64,000 nt of DNA from Bacteroidia bacterium (GCA_905373475.1 CAJPTC010000004.1:35560-99559), one strand, 5' to 3'. Counted from the first letter of the stretch, positions 25,763 through 35,146 are shown. The notes: generated from the sequence alone by a model not told the origin. Translations and numbers: made by a program.

Positions 25763-27310
25763 TTACTTCTCTTCTTTCTGTTCTTCAACCTCTGCTTGGG
25801 GTTCTGCTACTGGCGTTTCATTTCTGATACTTTCCATTAGCTCCTCAAATGAAGGCTCAGATTTCTCCGACTCCGACTGCTTAAATTTAATCTGCAGCTT
25901 ATATATATCGCTCAAGCCCGATAGGGGGCAGAAATTCGCAATATTCTCTTCACGGTAAGTAACTTCTGCATTCGCAAAGAGGGTCTCAAGGAGCAGTACC
26001 CGAGTCATAATCATGTTCACGGTTTTCGCGAACACATCCCCTTCTTCACGCCCACTAACGAAAGATACTTTTTGCGCATCGCTAAATAGCTCTAGCATAT
26101 AGAGCGATGGAGTACATAACGCCAAATCGGCAACCAATGAGAGGCGCTTGTAATACAGCTCTTCGTTACTTGTTATTGCTTTGTATTTCTCCTTCAAGTT
26201 GGTAAATAACCTCCTCGTGAAAGCCTCTTCGCGAAGTATCTGCCGACGATGCGATACGTAGAATGGAAGTAACTGCATATTCACACCTTCTTGCATGAGT
26301 ACATTATGCATCCACTCGAAGGGAATTTCAAATTCCCACTCACTCGCTAACTTTTCTAGCTCGGAGCGCACAGCAGCAATCTGGCATGCCAGCTGTACCT
26401 TCTCCTCCGTTTGCTTGTGTATTCGTTTCAGGATTTCCTCTTTGCTAAGATTGGAGCTACGATCGTCCGATAGAAGACGCTGAAGCAAAACTTCGGTACT
26501 GTCTTCTAACTTGTCATAACGATACATTTGCTCAACACTCAAGGCAAACCCTTGTTTCTCCATTTGCGCGAACAGCTCTGGGAGCTCTTTTTTAATCTCT
26601 TCTAGATCGACAAACGGAACAAGCAAACTATAGCTATCGGATGAGAAAGCTACACGCTCATCTTGCTTCTTTCCCCGTAGGGCAGTTTGGAAGTTTTCGG
26701 GCAAGTCTTCCCACGCTACCGCGAAATGGTTAATAAGATCCCATTGCTCGGTTTCTGCGTTGTTTTCCTTGTTTTCAGTGCGAACTCTGGGCGTTTCTAT
26801 TTTTATCCCCAAATAAAGATTCTCGCCAACGGGAGTCTCTTTCACGGTTTGGGGTATCATATTGCGGCACAAGTTCGCATCAAAGTGTTGCCAGTAGGCC
26901 TCGTCGAACACAGGGCGTAGTGCCGTTACCTTCAAGTCTGATGGAATGTTTAATTCGGGCACAACAAGCACATGGAATGCCATCTTGGCTGGTTCATTGA
27001 GTGCCAGTTGAAAGTCCTCGTCCGCCGCTGGGTAAATCCCTCCTACTGTTAAAATCTGATTCTGTTCTATATATTCGTTGAGCGCTTTCTCACTCATTTC
27101 TTGGATCGTACCACGTAGCAACTGCTCACCGTAACGTTTTGCCACCAAACCCGCAGGAACATGCCCTTTCCGGAAACCAGGAAGCTCCAGATTGCGAGCA
27201 GCGGCTTTAATTTCTTTGTTGTATTTCTCCGTATAGTCTGCGGGTGCAAACTCTAGGCGAATCGTATGCACGTTCGCCAATTTCGTACTATTCTCCCCAC
27301 TAATATTCAT
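25763..27310 (-). CDS. tig: Trigger factor
   Basis: A 515-residue ribosome-bound chaperone that meets nascent chains at the exit tunnel. The N-terminal ribosome-binding signature LPGFRKGHVPAGLVAKRYG is clear (residues ~44-62). The middle domain shows little of the FKBP prolyl-isomerase pattern, as is common in Bacteroidetes, and the C-terminal helical arms (~280-440) are long. The acidic tail (EPQAEVEEQKEEK) is unusual. It is longer than E. coli Tig (432). It lies 36 bp downstream of psd and 7 bp upstream of clpP. Confidence 0.93.
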   Translation of the reverse strand: MNISGENSTKLANVHTIRLEFAPADYTEKYNKEIKAAARNLELPGFRKGHVPAGLVAKRYGEQLLRGTIQEMSEKALNEYIEQNQILTVGGIYPAADEDFQLALNEPAKMAFHVLVVPELNIPSDLKVTALRPVFDEAYWQHFDANLCRNMIPQTVKETPVGENLYLGIKIETPRVRTENKENNAETEQWDLINHFAVAWEDLPENFQTALRGKKQDERVAFSSDSYSLLVPFVDLEEIKKELPELFAQMEKQGFALSVEQMYRYDKLEDSTEVLLQRLLSDDRSSNLSKEEILKRIHKQTEEKVQLACQIAAVRSELEKLASEWEFEIPFEWMHNVLMQEGVNMQLLPFYVSHRRQILREEAFTRRLFTNLKEKYKAITSNEELYYKRLSLVADLALCTPSLYMLELFSDAQKVSFVSGREEGDVFAKTVNMIMTRVLLLETLFANAEVTYREENIANFCPLSGLSDIYKLQIKFKQSESEKSEPSFEELMESIRNETPVAEPQAEVEEQKEEK

Positions 27311-27346
27311 CTTATGCTTTTAAGCTTAGTAACTTCAGAAAAACGA

Positions 27347-27997
27347 TTACAATTCGGCTATCATTGTCTCGCAAGCGCGGACTTTATCGCCCAATGCCAC
27401 AGAGACATGCGCATCGAGTGGGATAAAAATATCTACGCGTGAGCCAAATTTTATGAAACCGAATTCTGTTCCAGCCTTTACGTTTTCACCCTCTTGTGCG
27501 TAGCAGCAGATACGACGCGCAACAGCGCCCGCAATCTGACGGAAAAGGACTCGCACCCCTTGTTCAGTACGTACAACGACCGTGGTACGTTCATTCTCGG
27601 TAGAGGATTTGGGATGCCACGCTACCAAGAATTTCCCTTTGTGATAACGAACATAATCCACATAGCCGCTAACAGGATAGGCGTTGGCGTGAACATTCCA
27701 CACAGACATGAAAATGGAAACAACCTGCACTTCATCGTTGAAAACCTCGGGCTCATATACGCGCTCAATGGCTACAACGCGCCCATCGGCAGGGCTGTAG
27801 ACTTTTCCCGCCAAGCCTGGACAGCTGCGCACCATACGACGGAAAAAGTGTCCAACAAACAGAAGGAGCAATACTAAGAGTACTGCAACCGTCAGGAAGA
27901 TAACCCAATACGTAAAAAGAAAAAGCGCCACTGCCACAGCAACAGACACCAGCGCCAGCAGTGCGAGGATACGCACCCCCTCACGATGAATTCCCAT
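27347..27997 (-). CDS. psd: Phosphatidylserine decarboxylase proenzyme, short form
   Basis: A 216-residue membrane enzyme that makes phosphatidylethanolamine from phosphatidylserine. Two membrane segments occupy about 10-30 and 31-50. The core shows KVYSPADGRVVAI (D71), SVWNVHANAYPVSG (H103) and the self-cleavage site FIKFGSRVDIF (G185-S186), where the serine becomes the pyruvoyl group. This is the short family (~215-230 aa) of Bacteroidetes and archaea. The start at 27997 is preferred over one at 28051 because the promoter -7 element lies between them. The partner synthase pssA is at 46.5 kb. First gene of a likely operon with tig, clpP and efp. Confidence 0.92.
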   Translation of the reverse strand: MGIHREGVRILALLALVSVAVAVALFLFTYWVIFLTVAVLLVLLLLFVGHFFRRMVRSCPGLAGKVYSPADGRVVAIERVYEPEVFNDEVQVVSIFMSVWNVHANAYPVSGYVDYVRYHKGKFLVAWHPKSSTENERTTVVVRTEQGVRVLFRQIAGAVARRICCYAQEGENVKAGTEFGFIKFGSRVDIFIPLDAHVSVALGDKVRACETMIAEL

Positions 27998-28021
27998 GCC
28001 CCCTCGTTTTGTATTATTACG

Positions 28022-28029
28022 CAAAAGTA
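28022..28029 (-). promoter_or_regulatory. -7 element for psd-tig-clpP operon
   Basis: TACTTTTG on the minus strand, 24 bp upstream of the preferred psd start. The surrounding GTTACTTTTGCG closely resembles the element in front of leuS. No -33 TTG at the proper distance. Confidence 0.5.
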
Positions 28030-28089
28030 ACGCTTTCCCTAGAACTTGCATTACATGCGCATTGACCGTTTGGAGGTACGAGCATAAAG

Positions 28090-28123
28090 AAAAACGGACA
28101 CCGCCTAAAAGGCAATTTCCGTT
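28090..28123 (-). terminator. Putative terminator after clpX
   Basis: Minus-strand hairpin AACGGA..GCCT-TTT-AGGC..TCCGTT followed by TTT, 55 bp past the clpX stop. The inner and outer stems are separated by a 4x4 internal loop, so strength is uncertain. Nearby words (tatttcgattttcgggcg, tgcgggcaac) belong to the dispersed repeat family. Confidence 0.45.
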
Positions 28124-28178
28124 ATTCTCCTATTTCGATTTTCGGGCGCTGCGGGCAACACCCATACATTCCTCGGTT

Positions 28179-29435
28179 TTAGAAATTCTTTTCCAGCTGC
28201 TCGCGGGCATATTCTGGGGTGATGTGCAACTCGGTTGCGCCGCTCTGAGGAAGGCTGTACATTCCTTCCATGAAGATGGCTTCGCAAAGTGAACGCAAAC
28301 CCCGCGCCCCCAATTTGAATTCTATGGCTTTATCTACAATATAGTCTAGCACAGCATCGTCTATCGTCATACGGATACCGTCTAAACGGAAAAGCTCCTC
28401 ATATTGGCGCACAATTGCGTTCTCGGGCTTTGTTAGTATATCGCGTAGCGCTGCCCGATCGAGCGGCTCAAGATTGGCTATTATCGGAAGGCGTCCCACC
28501 AATTCGGGAATAAGACCAAAGGCGCGCAGATCTTGCGGTGCGATATACTGCAACAAATTATCGCTCTGCAATTGCTTTTTTTCCTCGTTTCCATAACCGA
28601 TAAACTTTCGGTTCATACGGTTTGCAATAATCCGATCAATCCCCTCAAAAGCACCTCCGCAAATAAAAAGGATATCACGTGTATTCACGGAGATCATCTT
28701 TTGCTCGGGGTGTTTGCGCCCTCCTTGGGGTGGCACATTGACGTTTGTCCCCTCCAAGATTTTCAAAAGCGCCTGCTGCACTCCTTCGCCCGACACATCG
28801 CGCGTAATGGACGGGTTATCGCCCTTACGACCAATCTTATCAATCTCGTCTATGAAAATGATACCATGCTCCGCGGTACTCACATCGTAGTCTGCCACTT
28901 GTAGTAGGCGCGTAAGAATACTCTCGACGTCTTCGCCCACATAGCCGGCTTGCGTGAACACCGTGGCATCTACCAACGCAAAAGGCACTTTAAGCATTCG
29001 CGCTATGGTGCTAGCAAGCAACGTTTTACCCACACCCGTAGGCCCAACGAAAAGGACATTACTCTTCTCAATTTCCACGCGCACCGAGCCGCCTTCTTGC
29101 TTTTCTTTCTTTTTCTTTGTTGCTTCCTCCTCACGCGAAAGCAGACGTTTGTAATGATTATAAACCGCCACCGAGAGGTAACGCTTCGCGCGTTCTTGCC
29201 CTATCACATAACGGTCTAGCGCTTGCTTCAGAGCAACTGGCGGCATGAGCTCCTCGGTTGTTAACCCTAGGTGAAAGGGTTTGGCTTCTGCCTCCTGCCG
29301 CGAAAGTAGAAACGTATTGATTTGCGCCACACAATCGGTACACACGCAGCCTATACTACCACGTATGAGTGTACATTCCTCATCGCCACGACCACAAATC
29401 GCACAAACAGGCCGATTACTCTCCTTCTCTTTCAT
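28179..29435 (-). CDS. clpX: ATP-dependent Clp protease ATP-binding subunit ClpX
   Basis: A 418-residue AAA+ unfoldase that feeds substrates to ClpP. The N-terminal zinc domain has C11, C14, C32 and C35 (CAICGRGDEEC ... CVCTDC). Walker A is GPTGVGKT, Walker B IIFIDEIDKIGRK, and the pore loop GYVGEDVES is present. An inserted Lys/Glu-rich patch (EEATKKKKEKQEGG) precedes Walker A. The ClpP-docking region is retained (FIGYGNEEK area). It overlaps the upstream M23 lipoprotein gene by 20 bp. In many bacteria tig-clpP-clpX are adjacent; here clpX lies upstream of psd-tig-clpP and has its own terminator. Confidence 0.96.
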   Translation of the reverse strand: MKEKESNRPVCAICGRGDEECTLIRGSIGCVCTDCVAQINTFLLSRQEAEAKPFHLGLTTEELMPPVALKQALDRYVIGQERAKRYLSVAVYNHYKRLLSREEEATKKKKEKQEGGSVRVEIEKSNVLFVGPTGVGKTLLASTIARMLKVPFALVDATVFTQAGYVGEDVESILTRLLQVADYDVSTAEHGIIFIDEIDKIGRKGDNPSITRDVSGEGVQQALLKILEGTNVNVPPQGGRKHPEQKMISVNTRDILFICGGAFEGIDRIIANRMNRKFIGYGNEEKKQLQSDNLLQYIAPQDLRAFGLIPELVGRLPIIANLEPLDRAALRDILTKPENAIVRQYEELFRLDGIRMTIDDAVLDYIVDKAIEFKLGARGLRSLCEAIFMEGMYSLPQSGATELHITPEYAREQLEKNF

Positions 29436-30708
29436 TGCCTCTACTTTCCAAATTCTTAGCCACTTCTACCCGCACCGTTTGCAACGACCGCAATACACTG
29501 TCCTGCTGCCGCATAGCTTGCTCAAAAGCAGGACGGAGCTCCTCTTTGATGGGCGTATCGCTCGGGGAATCCAGTGTCAGGGGATTGATGGGCGTTCCAT
29601 TCTTCCATACGCGGAAATCGAGGTGTGGTCCCGTAGCATAACCCGTCATCCCTACATAGCCAATCACGTCACTTTGTTGAACTCTACTCCCTACTTGAAT
29701 CCCCTTTGCAAACTTCGATAAATGCAAGTAGCCCGTAGTATAAACCCCGTTGTGGCGGATTTTCACAAAGTTTCCTCCACCACGCTCGTAGCCTTTTCCT
29801 ATCACTGTGCCATCGCCCAGTGCCATAACAGGCGTGCCCATCGGAGCCGCGTAATCTACCCCAGTATGCGCACGTACTATCTTCAAAATAGGATGCATAC
29901 GTCCGTAGGAAAAATGCGACGAAATACGCGTAAACGACAGGGGTGCTTTCAAAAAAGCCTTGCGCAAACTGTTGCCCTGTGCATCCCAATAGCTGAAAGA
30001 GGAATCCTGCTCAAAGCTGTACGCTTTCAACGTATCTTTGCCGTGGATGTAATACGCCGTATAGATTCGCCCTAGTCCGACCTCTTGGTCTGCCACAAAA
30101 CGCTTGTCATACACTGTAACGAACTCATCGCCCGAGGTCAAACCAAAGAAGTCTACACTCCATGCAAAGAGGTCGGAAAGCCGAAGCGCCAACTCGGGTT
30201 GTGCACCACTTTCGCGCATAGCATTCCACAAGGAGCTTTCAACCTTGGCATGAGAAAGCGACAACTGGTGTGAAACCGACAAACTATCGTAACGAACCGT
30301 AACACTATCGCCCGTAAAGCCTACCAACAAATACGCCTCTGGACTGTGTCGATACACCCAGTAAGCCACCGACGAGTCGTCGTTGCGAAAAAAATAGGTT
30401 TCTTTCCCCGCACGAAAACGCTTTACGGAAAAGATACTGTCAATACGAAAGCCCAACCCACGCAAATGGTGCTCTGCAACATGCTCTGAACGGAGAAAGC
30501 CCTCAAGAAGCGAATTTGCGGGGAGCTTCACCGTATCAATCTGATAATTGCTCCGCGGTATCCCATAACACTCGCCTACAAAAGGAGGAAGCGGTTCTTC
30601 AACTACGGGAGTTTCCGTGACCGTGGAGGGCGTCGTTTCATGACAAGAAGCGAGAGCCAATGCAAAGATTATCAACAATATAAAGAGGGAGCATGAACCG
30701 TTCTTCAT
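29416..30708 (-). CDS. M23 peptidase lipoprotein
   Basis: A 430-residue envelope protein. The start at 30708 gives a lipoprotein signal MKNGSCSLFILL ... ALALASC with the lipid cysteine in LASC; a start 12 codons earlier would spoil it. The middle (~80-260) is a LysM-less region with an SH3-like or M23-accessory fold. The C-terminal LytM/M23 domain has all ligands: HTGVDYAAPMGTPV (H, D), LHLSKF and GPHLDFRVW (HxH type). Enzymes of this group cut peptidoglycan peptides during growth or division. The gene overlaps clpX, implying co-transcription, which is unusual for a clp gene. Confidence 0.9.
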   Translation of the reverse strand: MKNGSCSLFILLIIFALALASCHETTPSTVTETPVVEEPLPPFVGECYGIPRSNYQIDTVKLPANSLLEGFLRSEHVAEHHLRGLGFRIDSIFSVKRFRAGKETYFFRNDDSSVAYWVYRHSPEAYLLVGFTGDSVTVRYDSLSVSHQLSLSHAKVESSLWNAMRESGAQPELALRLSDLFAWSVDFFGLTSGDEFVTVYDKRFVADQEVGLGRIYTAYYIHGKDTLKAYSFEQDSSFSYWDAQGNSLRKAFLKAPLSFTRISSHFSYGRMHPILKIVRAHTGVDYAAPMGTPVMALGDGTVIGKGYERGGGNFVKIRHNGVYTTGYLHLSKFAKGIQVGSRVQQSDVIGYVGMTGYATGPHLDFRVWKNGTPINPLTLDSPSDTPIKEELRPAFEQAMRQQDSVLRSLQTVRVEVAKNLESRGNEREGE

Positions 30709-30859
30709 AATCGTTTCAGATGTAAAATTTAAGAAAGAGAGCATATTACACTATGCCGAGAAGCATTATACAGAGGCATTACACGCATCGTCAGTCCTTG
30801 CTTTGCGTGTATTTCGTACTTAGAACCCCGTAAATTCTCGCCCTGTAACGACACTCACG

Positions 30860-31747
30860 CTACTTTATACGGTCAAAGCCGTTGCCATAAACGCCCATTA
30901 CGGATGCCACAGAGGTAAAGGCATTGGGGTCTATGTCGCGTACGAGGTGCAACAGCGTCCCTTGTTCATTCTTACGAATTACCACCATGATAACCTCTGT
31001 ATCCTCCTTAGAATACCACCCCGAGCCCTTCAAAAGGGTTACCCCGCGGTGCATCTCTTGCGTAATCTTTTCAGCAATCTCTTCGCGCTTATTAGAAAGA
31101 ATCATAACCTGTAGAGACTGGCGCATACCCGAGAGATAAAGATCTACCATGTACGAGGTCATAAACATGACCAAATAACCATATACAAGAGCTTCAAGAC
31201 ACTGAGGCACACTTAAACCTTGGCTATATAACACGAAAAAAGCAGAACTAATAATTACGGCATCAGCTGCTAGAATAGCACGCCCAGGACTCACATTTCG
31301 ATACTTTGTAACGATCATGGCAATTATATCAGTTCCACCAGTACTACCGCCCATACTGAAGGCAATACCTATCCCCGTACCCGAAAGTGCACCACCAATA
31401 ATTGTACCCAACAAACGCTCAGTTACAATACACTCAGTTATATAAGCCTGCTCCACAACGAGAAGAAACGATGCTACTAGCACGGCGTAGATCGTCTTCA
31501 TCCCAAAGTTTATACCTACTACTTTCGCGGCAATGGCAATTAGCAATGCATTGAATATCAGATTTGTATAACCTACAGGGAAACCTGTAAGCATATAGAC
31601 CAAGTTACCTACCCCTGTTGCGCCTCCCCCTGTTATTTTCAAAGGGATGAGAAATGCAGTCCACCCCAAGGTGTAGACTATCAGACCTATCGTTATGATA
31701 GCATACTCGCGAAGCGTCTTCGCAACTTTGTTCTTCTTCGTTTGCAT
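30860..31747 (-). CDS. YitT family membrane protein (DUF161/DUF2179)
   Basis: A 295-residue protein with about five to six membrane segments in residues 12-200 (DUF161, with IPLKITGGGATGVGNLVY and SMGGSTGGTDIIA) and a soluble C-terminal DUF2179 domain at about 215-290 (SLQVMILSNKREEIAEKI ... GVTLLKGSGWYS). The function of the family is not established; a transport role is often assumed. It lies 33 bp downstream of leuS and is likely co-transcribed with it. Confidence 0.9.
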   Translation of the reverse strand: MQTKKNKVAKTLREYAIITIGLIVYTLGWTAFLIPLKITGGGATGVGNLVYMLTGFPVGYTNLIFNALLIAIAAKVVGINFGMKTIYAVLVASFLLVVEQAYITECIVTERLLGTIIGGALSGTGIGIAFSMGGSTGGTDIIAMIVTKYRNVSPGRAILAADAVIISSAFFVLYSQGLSVPQCLEALVYGYLVMFMTSYMVDLYLSGMRQSLQVMILSNKREEIAEKITQEMHRGVTLLKGSGWYSKEDTEVIMVVIRKNEQGTLLHLVRDIDPNAFTSVASVMGVYGNGFDRIK

Positions 31748-31780
31748 TCTAGCTCTTTCCTCTACGCGTCTCTTCTCGAC

Positions 31781-34561
31781 CTAACTCAACACAATGTTTA
31801 CAATTTTATTGGGCACAACCACAACCTTTCGTACTGTTTTCCCTTCAATATATTTCTGCGCCTCTGCACTAGAGAGCACAATCTTTTCCACCTCGGCAGC
31901 AGGTAAATTGCGCTTAATACGGAGCGTGAAACGCATCTTGCCATTGAACGAGACGGGACACTCGAACGACTCTTCTTCCAAGAGCGCCGTATTGTATACA
32001 GGCCATTGTGCCGTAAGTACTGTTCCGTCAAACCCTAGTTGTTCCCATAGCTCCGAGGCAATGTGAGGCGCAAATGGAGCTAAAAGAATAAGGAAAGGCT
32101 TCAATACCGCACGTTTGTTACAGTGCAAATCAATGAGTTCATTCAATGCTATCATGAAGCGCGATACGCATACATTGAAACTGAGGGTCTCGATCCCCTC
32201 CGTCACTTGCTTGATGGTATTGTGAATAACACGAGTAGAGACTGCACATGGCGTCTCGTCGCTCAGAGGCTCTGCGGTACAGAAATTCCACAAGCGGCGC
32301 AAGAACTTAAATACGCCATCTATCCCGTTCGTATCCCACGGTTTCGATTGCTCCAGCGGGCCTAAGAACATCTCGTACATACGCAAGGTGTCTGCGCCGT
32401 ACTTCTTCACAATTTCGTCGGGGTTTACCACATTGAAGAGCGATTTGCTCATCTTCTCAATCGCCCATCCGCACTTGTATTCGCCCCCTTCTAATTCAAA
32501 TTCTGCCTGATCTATATCTGTTGTGCTTTTGAAGTAGGCTTCGAGATCCAGAATATCATTATGCACCAGATTTACATCTACATGGATTTCGGTGGTGTCG
32601 TACTTATCTTTCAAACCGACAGAGACGAACTTGTTCGTGCCCTTTACCCGATAGACGAAGTTCGAGCGCCCGAGTATCATGCCTTGGTTCACGAGATGCT
32701 TGAAGGGTTCGTCGCATGGCACATAGCCTAGGTCATACAAGAACTTGTCCCAGAAACGCGAATAGAGCAAATGCCCCGTGGCATGCTCTGTCCCCCCGAT
32801 GTAGAGGTCTACTTGCCGCCAATAGTCTACAGCCTCGCGCGAAACGAGCGCCTTGTCGTCATGCGGATCCATAAAGCGCAGGTAATAGGCAGACGACCCT
32901 GCAAAACCTGGCATGGTAGAAGTTTCAATGGGATACCCTTCCTTTGTTGTCCAATTTTTAGCGCGTGCTAACGGAGGTTCGCCGTTCGTGGTAGGGAGAA
33001 AACTTTCCACCTCGGGCAACGTAAGTGGCATCTCTTCCAGCGGCATAGCATGCGGCACGCCATCTTTGTAATAGATGGGGATGGGTTCGCCCCAATAGCG
33101 CTGACGGCTGAATATGGCATCGCGCAAACGGTAGTTCACAAAGCGTACACCGCACCCTTTTTGCTCGAGGAGTGTACACATCTGGGAGGTTGCTTCGGGT
33201 GTAGTTAAATCTGTAATTTCGTGGCTATTTACCGCAAAGCCCGTTTTGGCCTCAAAGGCTTCTTGCCATGTGGCTGGGTCGGATGTTTCGCCTTTCTTGG
33301 CTGCCACTACCTGCCGAATCGGTAACTTGAAGGTACGCGCAAATGTAAAGTCGCGACTGTCATGGGCGGGTACTGCCATGATGGCGCCTGTTCCGTAGCC
33401 TCCCAGCACGTAGTCTGCCACCCATATAGGTAGGCGTTCGCCTGTAAGCGGATGAATGGCATACGAGCCTGTAAATTCGCCAGTGCAGCGTTTTGTTTCC
33501 ATGAGGCGCTCGCGCTCGGTACGACGCGAAACCAAATCGAGATACTCTAGCACTGCGCACGACTGCGCTGGTTTTATGAGCGATTCTACGTAGGGATGCT
33601 CGGGGGCAAGTACTAGGAAAGTTACGCCGTAAATGGTGTCGGGACGCGTAGTAAATACCTCAATCTTACGCTCTTCGTTTTCGATCGGAAACCAAACACG
33701 CGCACCTTCCGAACGCCCTATCCAGTTGCGCTGCATCTGTTTGAGCGAATCTGTCCACTCCAACTGTTCGAGACCTTGAAGCAGACGTTCGGCATAAGCG
33801 GTAATTCGCAAGCACCACTGCCGCATGGTCTTCTGTACCACGGGATGCCCGCCACGCACGGAAAGACCGTCTTTTACCTCATCGTTGGCAAGAACGGTAC
33901 CCAGTGCCTCGCACCAGTTTACCATCATATCGTCCTGATATGCCAAACGATACTGTTGCAAAATATTCTCCTTTTCTCTCTCTCCGAATGCATTCCACTC
34001 CTCGGCGGAGAAATGAGACAGTTTGTGCGTAAAGGCTGTATTGCCTTGGCTTCCGTGCAAGGAGAAGTACTCTTCGAGTTGTGAAATGGGGAGTGCCTTA
34101 TCGGCTTTTACGTCGTAGTAATGGGCGAAGAGTTGCAAGAAGACCCACTGCGTCCATTTATAGTACTCGGGGTCGGAGGTACGCAGCTCGCGACTCCAGT
34201 CGTAGCTGAGCCCGAGCATTTGGAGTTGCGCACGGTAACGCTCTACATTGCGCTGCGTTGTTATAGCGGGATGCTGCCCTGTTTGTATGGCGTACTGTTC
34301 GGCAGGAAGCCCGAAAGCGTCGTACCCCATGGGGTGCAGCACGTTGTACCCTCGTAAACGCATGTAGCGGCTGTAAATGTCGGAGGCAATATAGCCTAGC
34401 GGATGCCCAACGTGCAAACCTGCGCCCGAGGGGTAGGGGAACATGTCTAGGACGTAAAACTTGGGCTTCGTTTGGTCAACAGCCACCTTATCGGTCTGTT
34501 GCTCGCGCCAACGTTCTTGCCATTTCTTCTCGATGCCTGTAAAGTCGTACGTCTGCCCCAT
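31781..34561 (-). CDS. leuS: Leucyl-tRNA synthetase
   Basis: A 926-residue class I synthetase charging tRNA-Leu. HIGH motif: PYPSGAGLHVGHPLG; editing domain CP1 with TGTGAIMAVPAHDSRD-like GYGTGAIMAVPAHD; KMSKS in WAIEKMSKSLFNVV; anticodon-binding helices at the C-terminus. The start at 34561 gives MGQTYDFTGIEKKWQERW, matching the family; upstream in-frame codons to 34801 cross the promoter and repeat sequence and are not coding. A cognate tRNA-Leu(UAA) lies at 63.4 kb. Confidence 0.97.
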   Translation of the reverse strand: MGQTYDFTGIEKKWQERWREQQTDKVAVDQTKPKFYVLDMFPYPSGAGLHVGHPLGYIASDIYSRYMRLRGYNVLHPMGYDAFGLPAEQYAIQTGQHPAITTQRNVERYRAQLQMLGLSYDWSRELRTSDPEYYKWTQWVFLQLFAHYYDVKADKALPISQLEEYFSLHGSQGNTAFTHKLSHFSAEEWNAFGEREKENILQQYRLAYQDDMMVNWCEALGTVLANDEVKDGLSVRGGHPVVQKTMRQWCLRITAYAERLLQGLEQLEWTDSLKQMQRNWIGRSEGARVWFPIENEERKIEVFTTRPDTIYGVTFLVLAPEHPYVESLIKPAQSCAVLEYLDLVSRRTERERLMETKRCTGEFTGSYAIHPLTGERLPIWVADYVLGGYGTGAIMAVPAHDSRDFTFARTFKLPIRQVVAAKKGETSDPATWQEAFEAKTGFAVNSHEITDLTTPEATSQMCTLLEQKGCGVRFVNYRLRDAIFSRQRYWGEPIPIYYKDGVPHAMPLEEMPLTLPEVESFLPTTNGEPPLARAKNWTTKEGYPIETSTMPGFAGSSAYYLRFMDPHDDKALVSREAVDYWRQVDLYIGGTEHATGHLLYSRFWDKFLYDLGYVPCDEPFKHLVNQGMILGRSNFVYRVKGTNKFVSVGLKDKYDTTEIHVDVNLVHNDILDLEAYFKSTTDIDQAEFELEGGEYKCGWAIEKMSKSLFNVVNPDEIVKKYGADTLRMYEMFLGPLEQSKPWDTNGIDGVFKFLRRLWNFCTAEPLSDETPCAVSTRVIHNTIKQVTEGIETLSFNVCVSRFMIALNELIDLHCNKRAVLKPFLILLAPFAPHIASELWEQLGFDGTVLTAQWPVYNTALLEEESFECPVSFNGKMRFTLRIKRNLPAAEVEKIVLSSAEAQKYIEGKTVRKVVVVPNKIVNIVLS

Positions 34562-34594
34562 TTTCCTTTTTATTACCACACCCTTTATAGGGCG

Positions 34595-34602
34595 CAAAAG
34601 TA
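34595..34602 (-). promoter_or_regulatory. -7 element for leuS-yitT
   Basis: TACTTTTG on the minus strand, 34 bp upstream of the leuS ATG; context TTACTTTTGCGC as at psd. Confidence 0.5.
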
Positions 34603-34646
34603 ATAAAGAGGGCGTACATAAGATAAATTCACAGGGGCAGTTGGTT

Positions 34647-34735
34647 AAATTTAGGTACGAGGTACGGGGTACGAACGCAAAGCGAATAATGAAAATGCAC
34701 GATGCGCATTTAATGGGCGTAGTACGTTCTACGCT
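34647..34735. repeat. Dispersed intergenic repeat, single copy
   Basis: Blocks gcaaagcgaataatgaaaat, gcacgatgcgcatttaatggg and tacgttctacgc match the 37.3-38.06 kb array and the 22.5 kb copy. It is followed by the promoter element of a candidate small RNA. Confidence 0.65.
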
Positions 34736-34752
34736 TGCGAAAACTTTTTCAG

Positions 34753-34760
34753 TACCTTTG
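34753..34760 (+). promoter_or_regulatory. Putative -7 element of a candidate small RNA
   Basis: TACCTTTG, the same octamer as at purQ, the TPR gene and tRNA-Gly, but pointing into a region with no gene for 430 bp. A TTG at 34735-34737 is too close (15 bp) to be a normal -33 element. Confidence 0.35.
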
Positions 34761-34766
34761 TATAGT

Positions 34767-34928
34767 GATGGAACGCTAAAAACGCCCTTTGGTAAAAACA
34801 CTACTGACCAGCAAGATGCTAGCCCTGCTTAAGTCTCGTAAATTTTTAGCTGTTTACGTTTGATATCACGAGAAATGCGACAGTTTGCCCTTCCTTTAGA
34901 GAATCTTAAATATTTCTCTAAGTTTTTG
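34767..34928 (+). ncRNA. Candidate small RNA of about 160 nt, unknown family
   Basis: A promoter-like TACCTTTG at 34753-34760 and a terminator hairpin at 34896-34927 bracket a stretch with no credible reading frame. The interior can fold: CGTAAA-10 nt-TTTACG near 34838-34859, enclosed by TCTCGT/ACGAGA, which compete for the CGT bases. I could not match it to 6S RNA, tmRNA, SRP RNA or RNase P RNA by their known motifs. It lies between divergent leuS and purQ. Whether it is transcribed is inference. Confidence 0.3.
34896..34927 (+). terminator. Putative terminator of the candidate small RNA
   Basis: Perfect 8 bp stem TTAGAGAA / TTCTCTAA with a 10-nt loop, followed by GTTTTT. The stem is AT-rich, so moderate strength. 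Confidence 0.45.
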
Positions 34929-35146
34929 TGCAAGATTGTGCATTAGTAGTCTTTCCCTAAATCTATACGCTTTTGACAGCAACCAGAGAGCACCCGTGAT
35001 GCCTAGGGGTGGCATTTAGATTAGCTATTCCTCAATTTCTTTAACTCCCCCTTTCTCAGTTTCCGTTTTGTCTTTTAGCTTCACGCTTGCACTCAAGAAG
35101 AGCTGAAGGTTTAGGTGTAAGCCCCCTGCGCCTTCTCTGTTTTTTG
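34929..35146. other. Intergenic region before purQ
   Basis: No gene seen. One small hairpin (ATGCC-TAGGGGT-GGCAT, 34999-35015) without a T tract. The purQ promoter lies at its right end. Confidence 0.4.

Noticed and set aside
34562..34801. 80-residue N-terminal extension of leucyl-tRNA synthetase
   Set aside because: The extension crosses a promoter element and repeat sequence, and the family starts at the MGQTYDF position.
34767..35146. tmRNA, 6S, SRP or RNase P RNA in the leuS-purQ gap
   Set aside because: None of the motifs I know for these RNAs (tmRNA tRNA-like ends, SRP tetraloop, RNase P conserved cores) was seen; kept only as an unnamed candidate.
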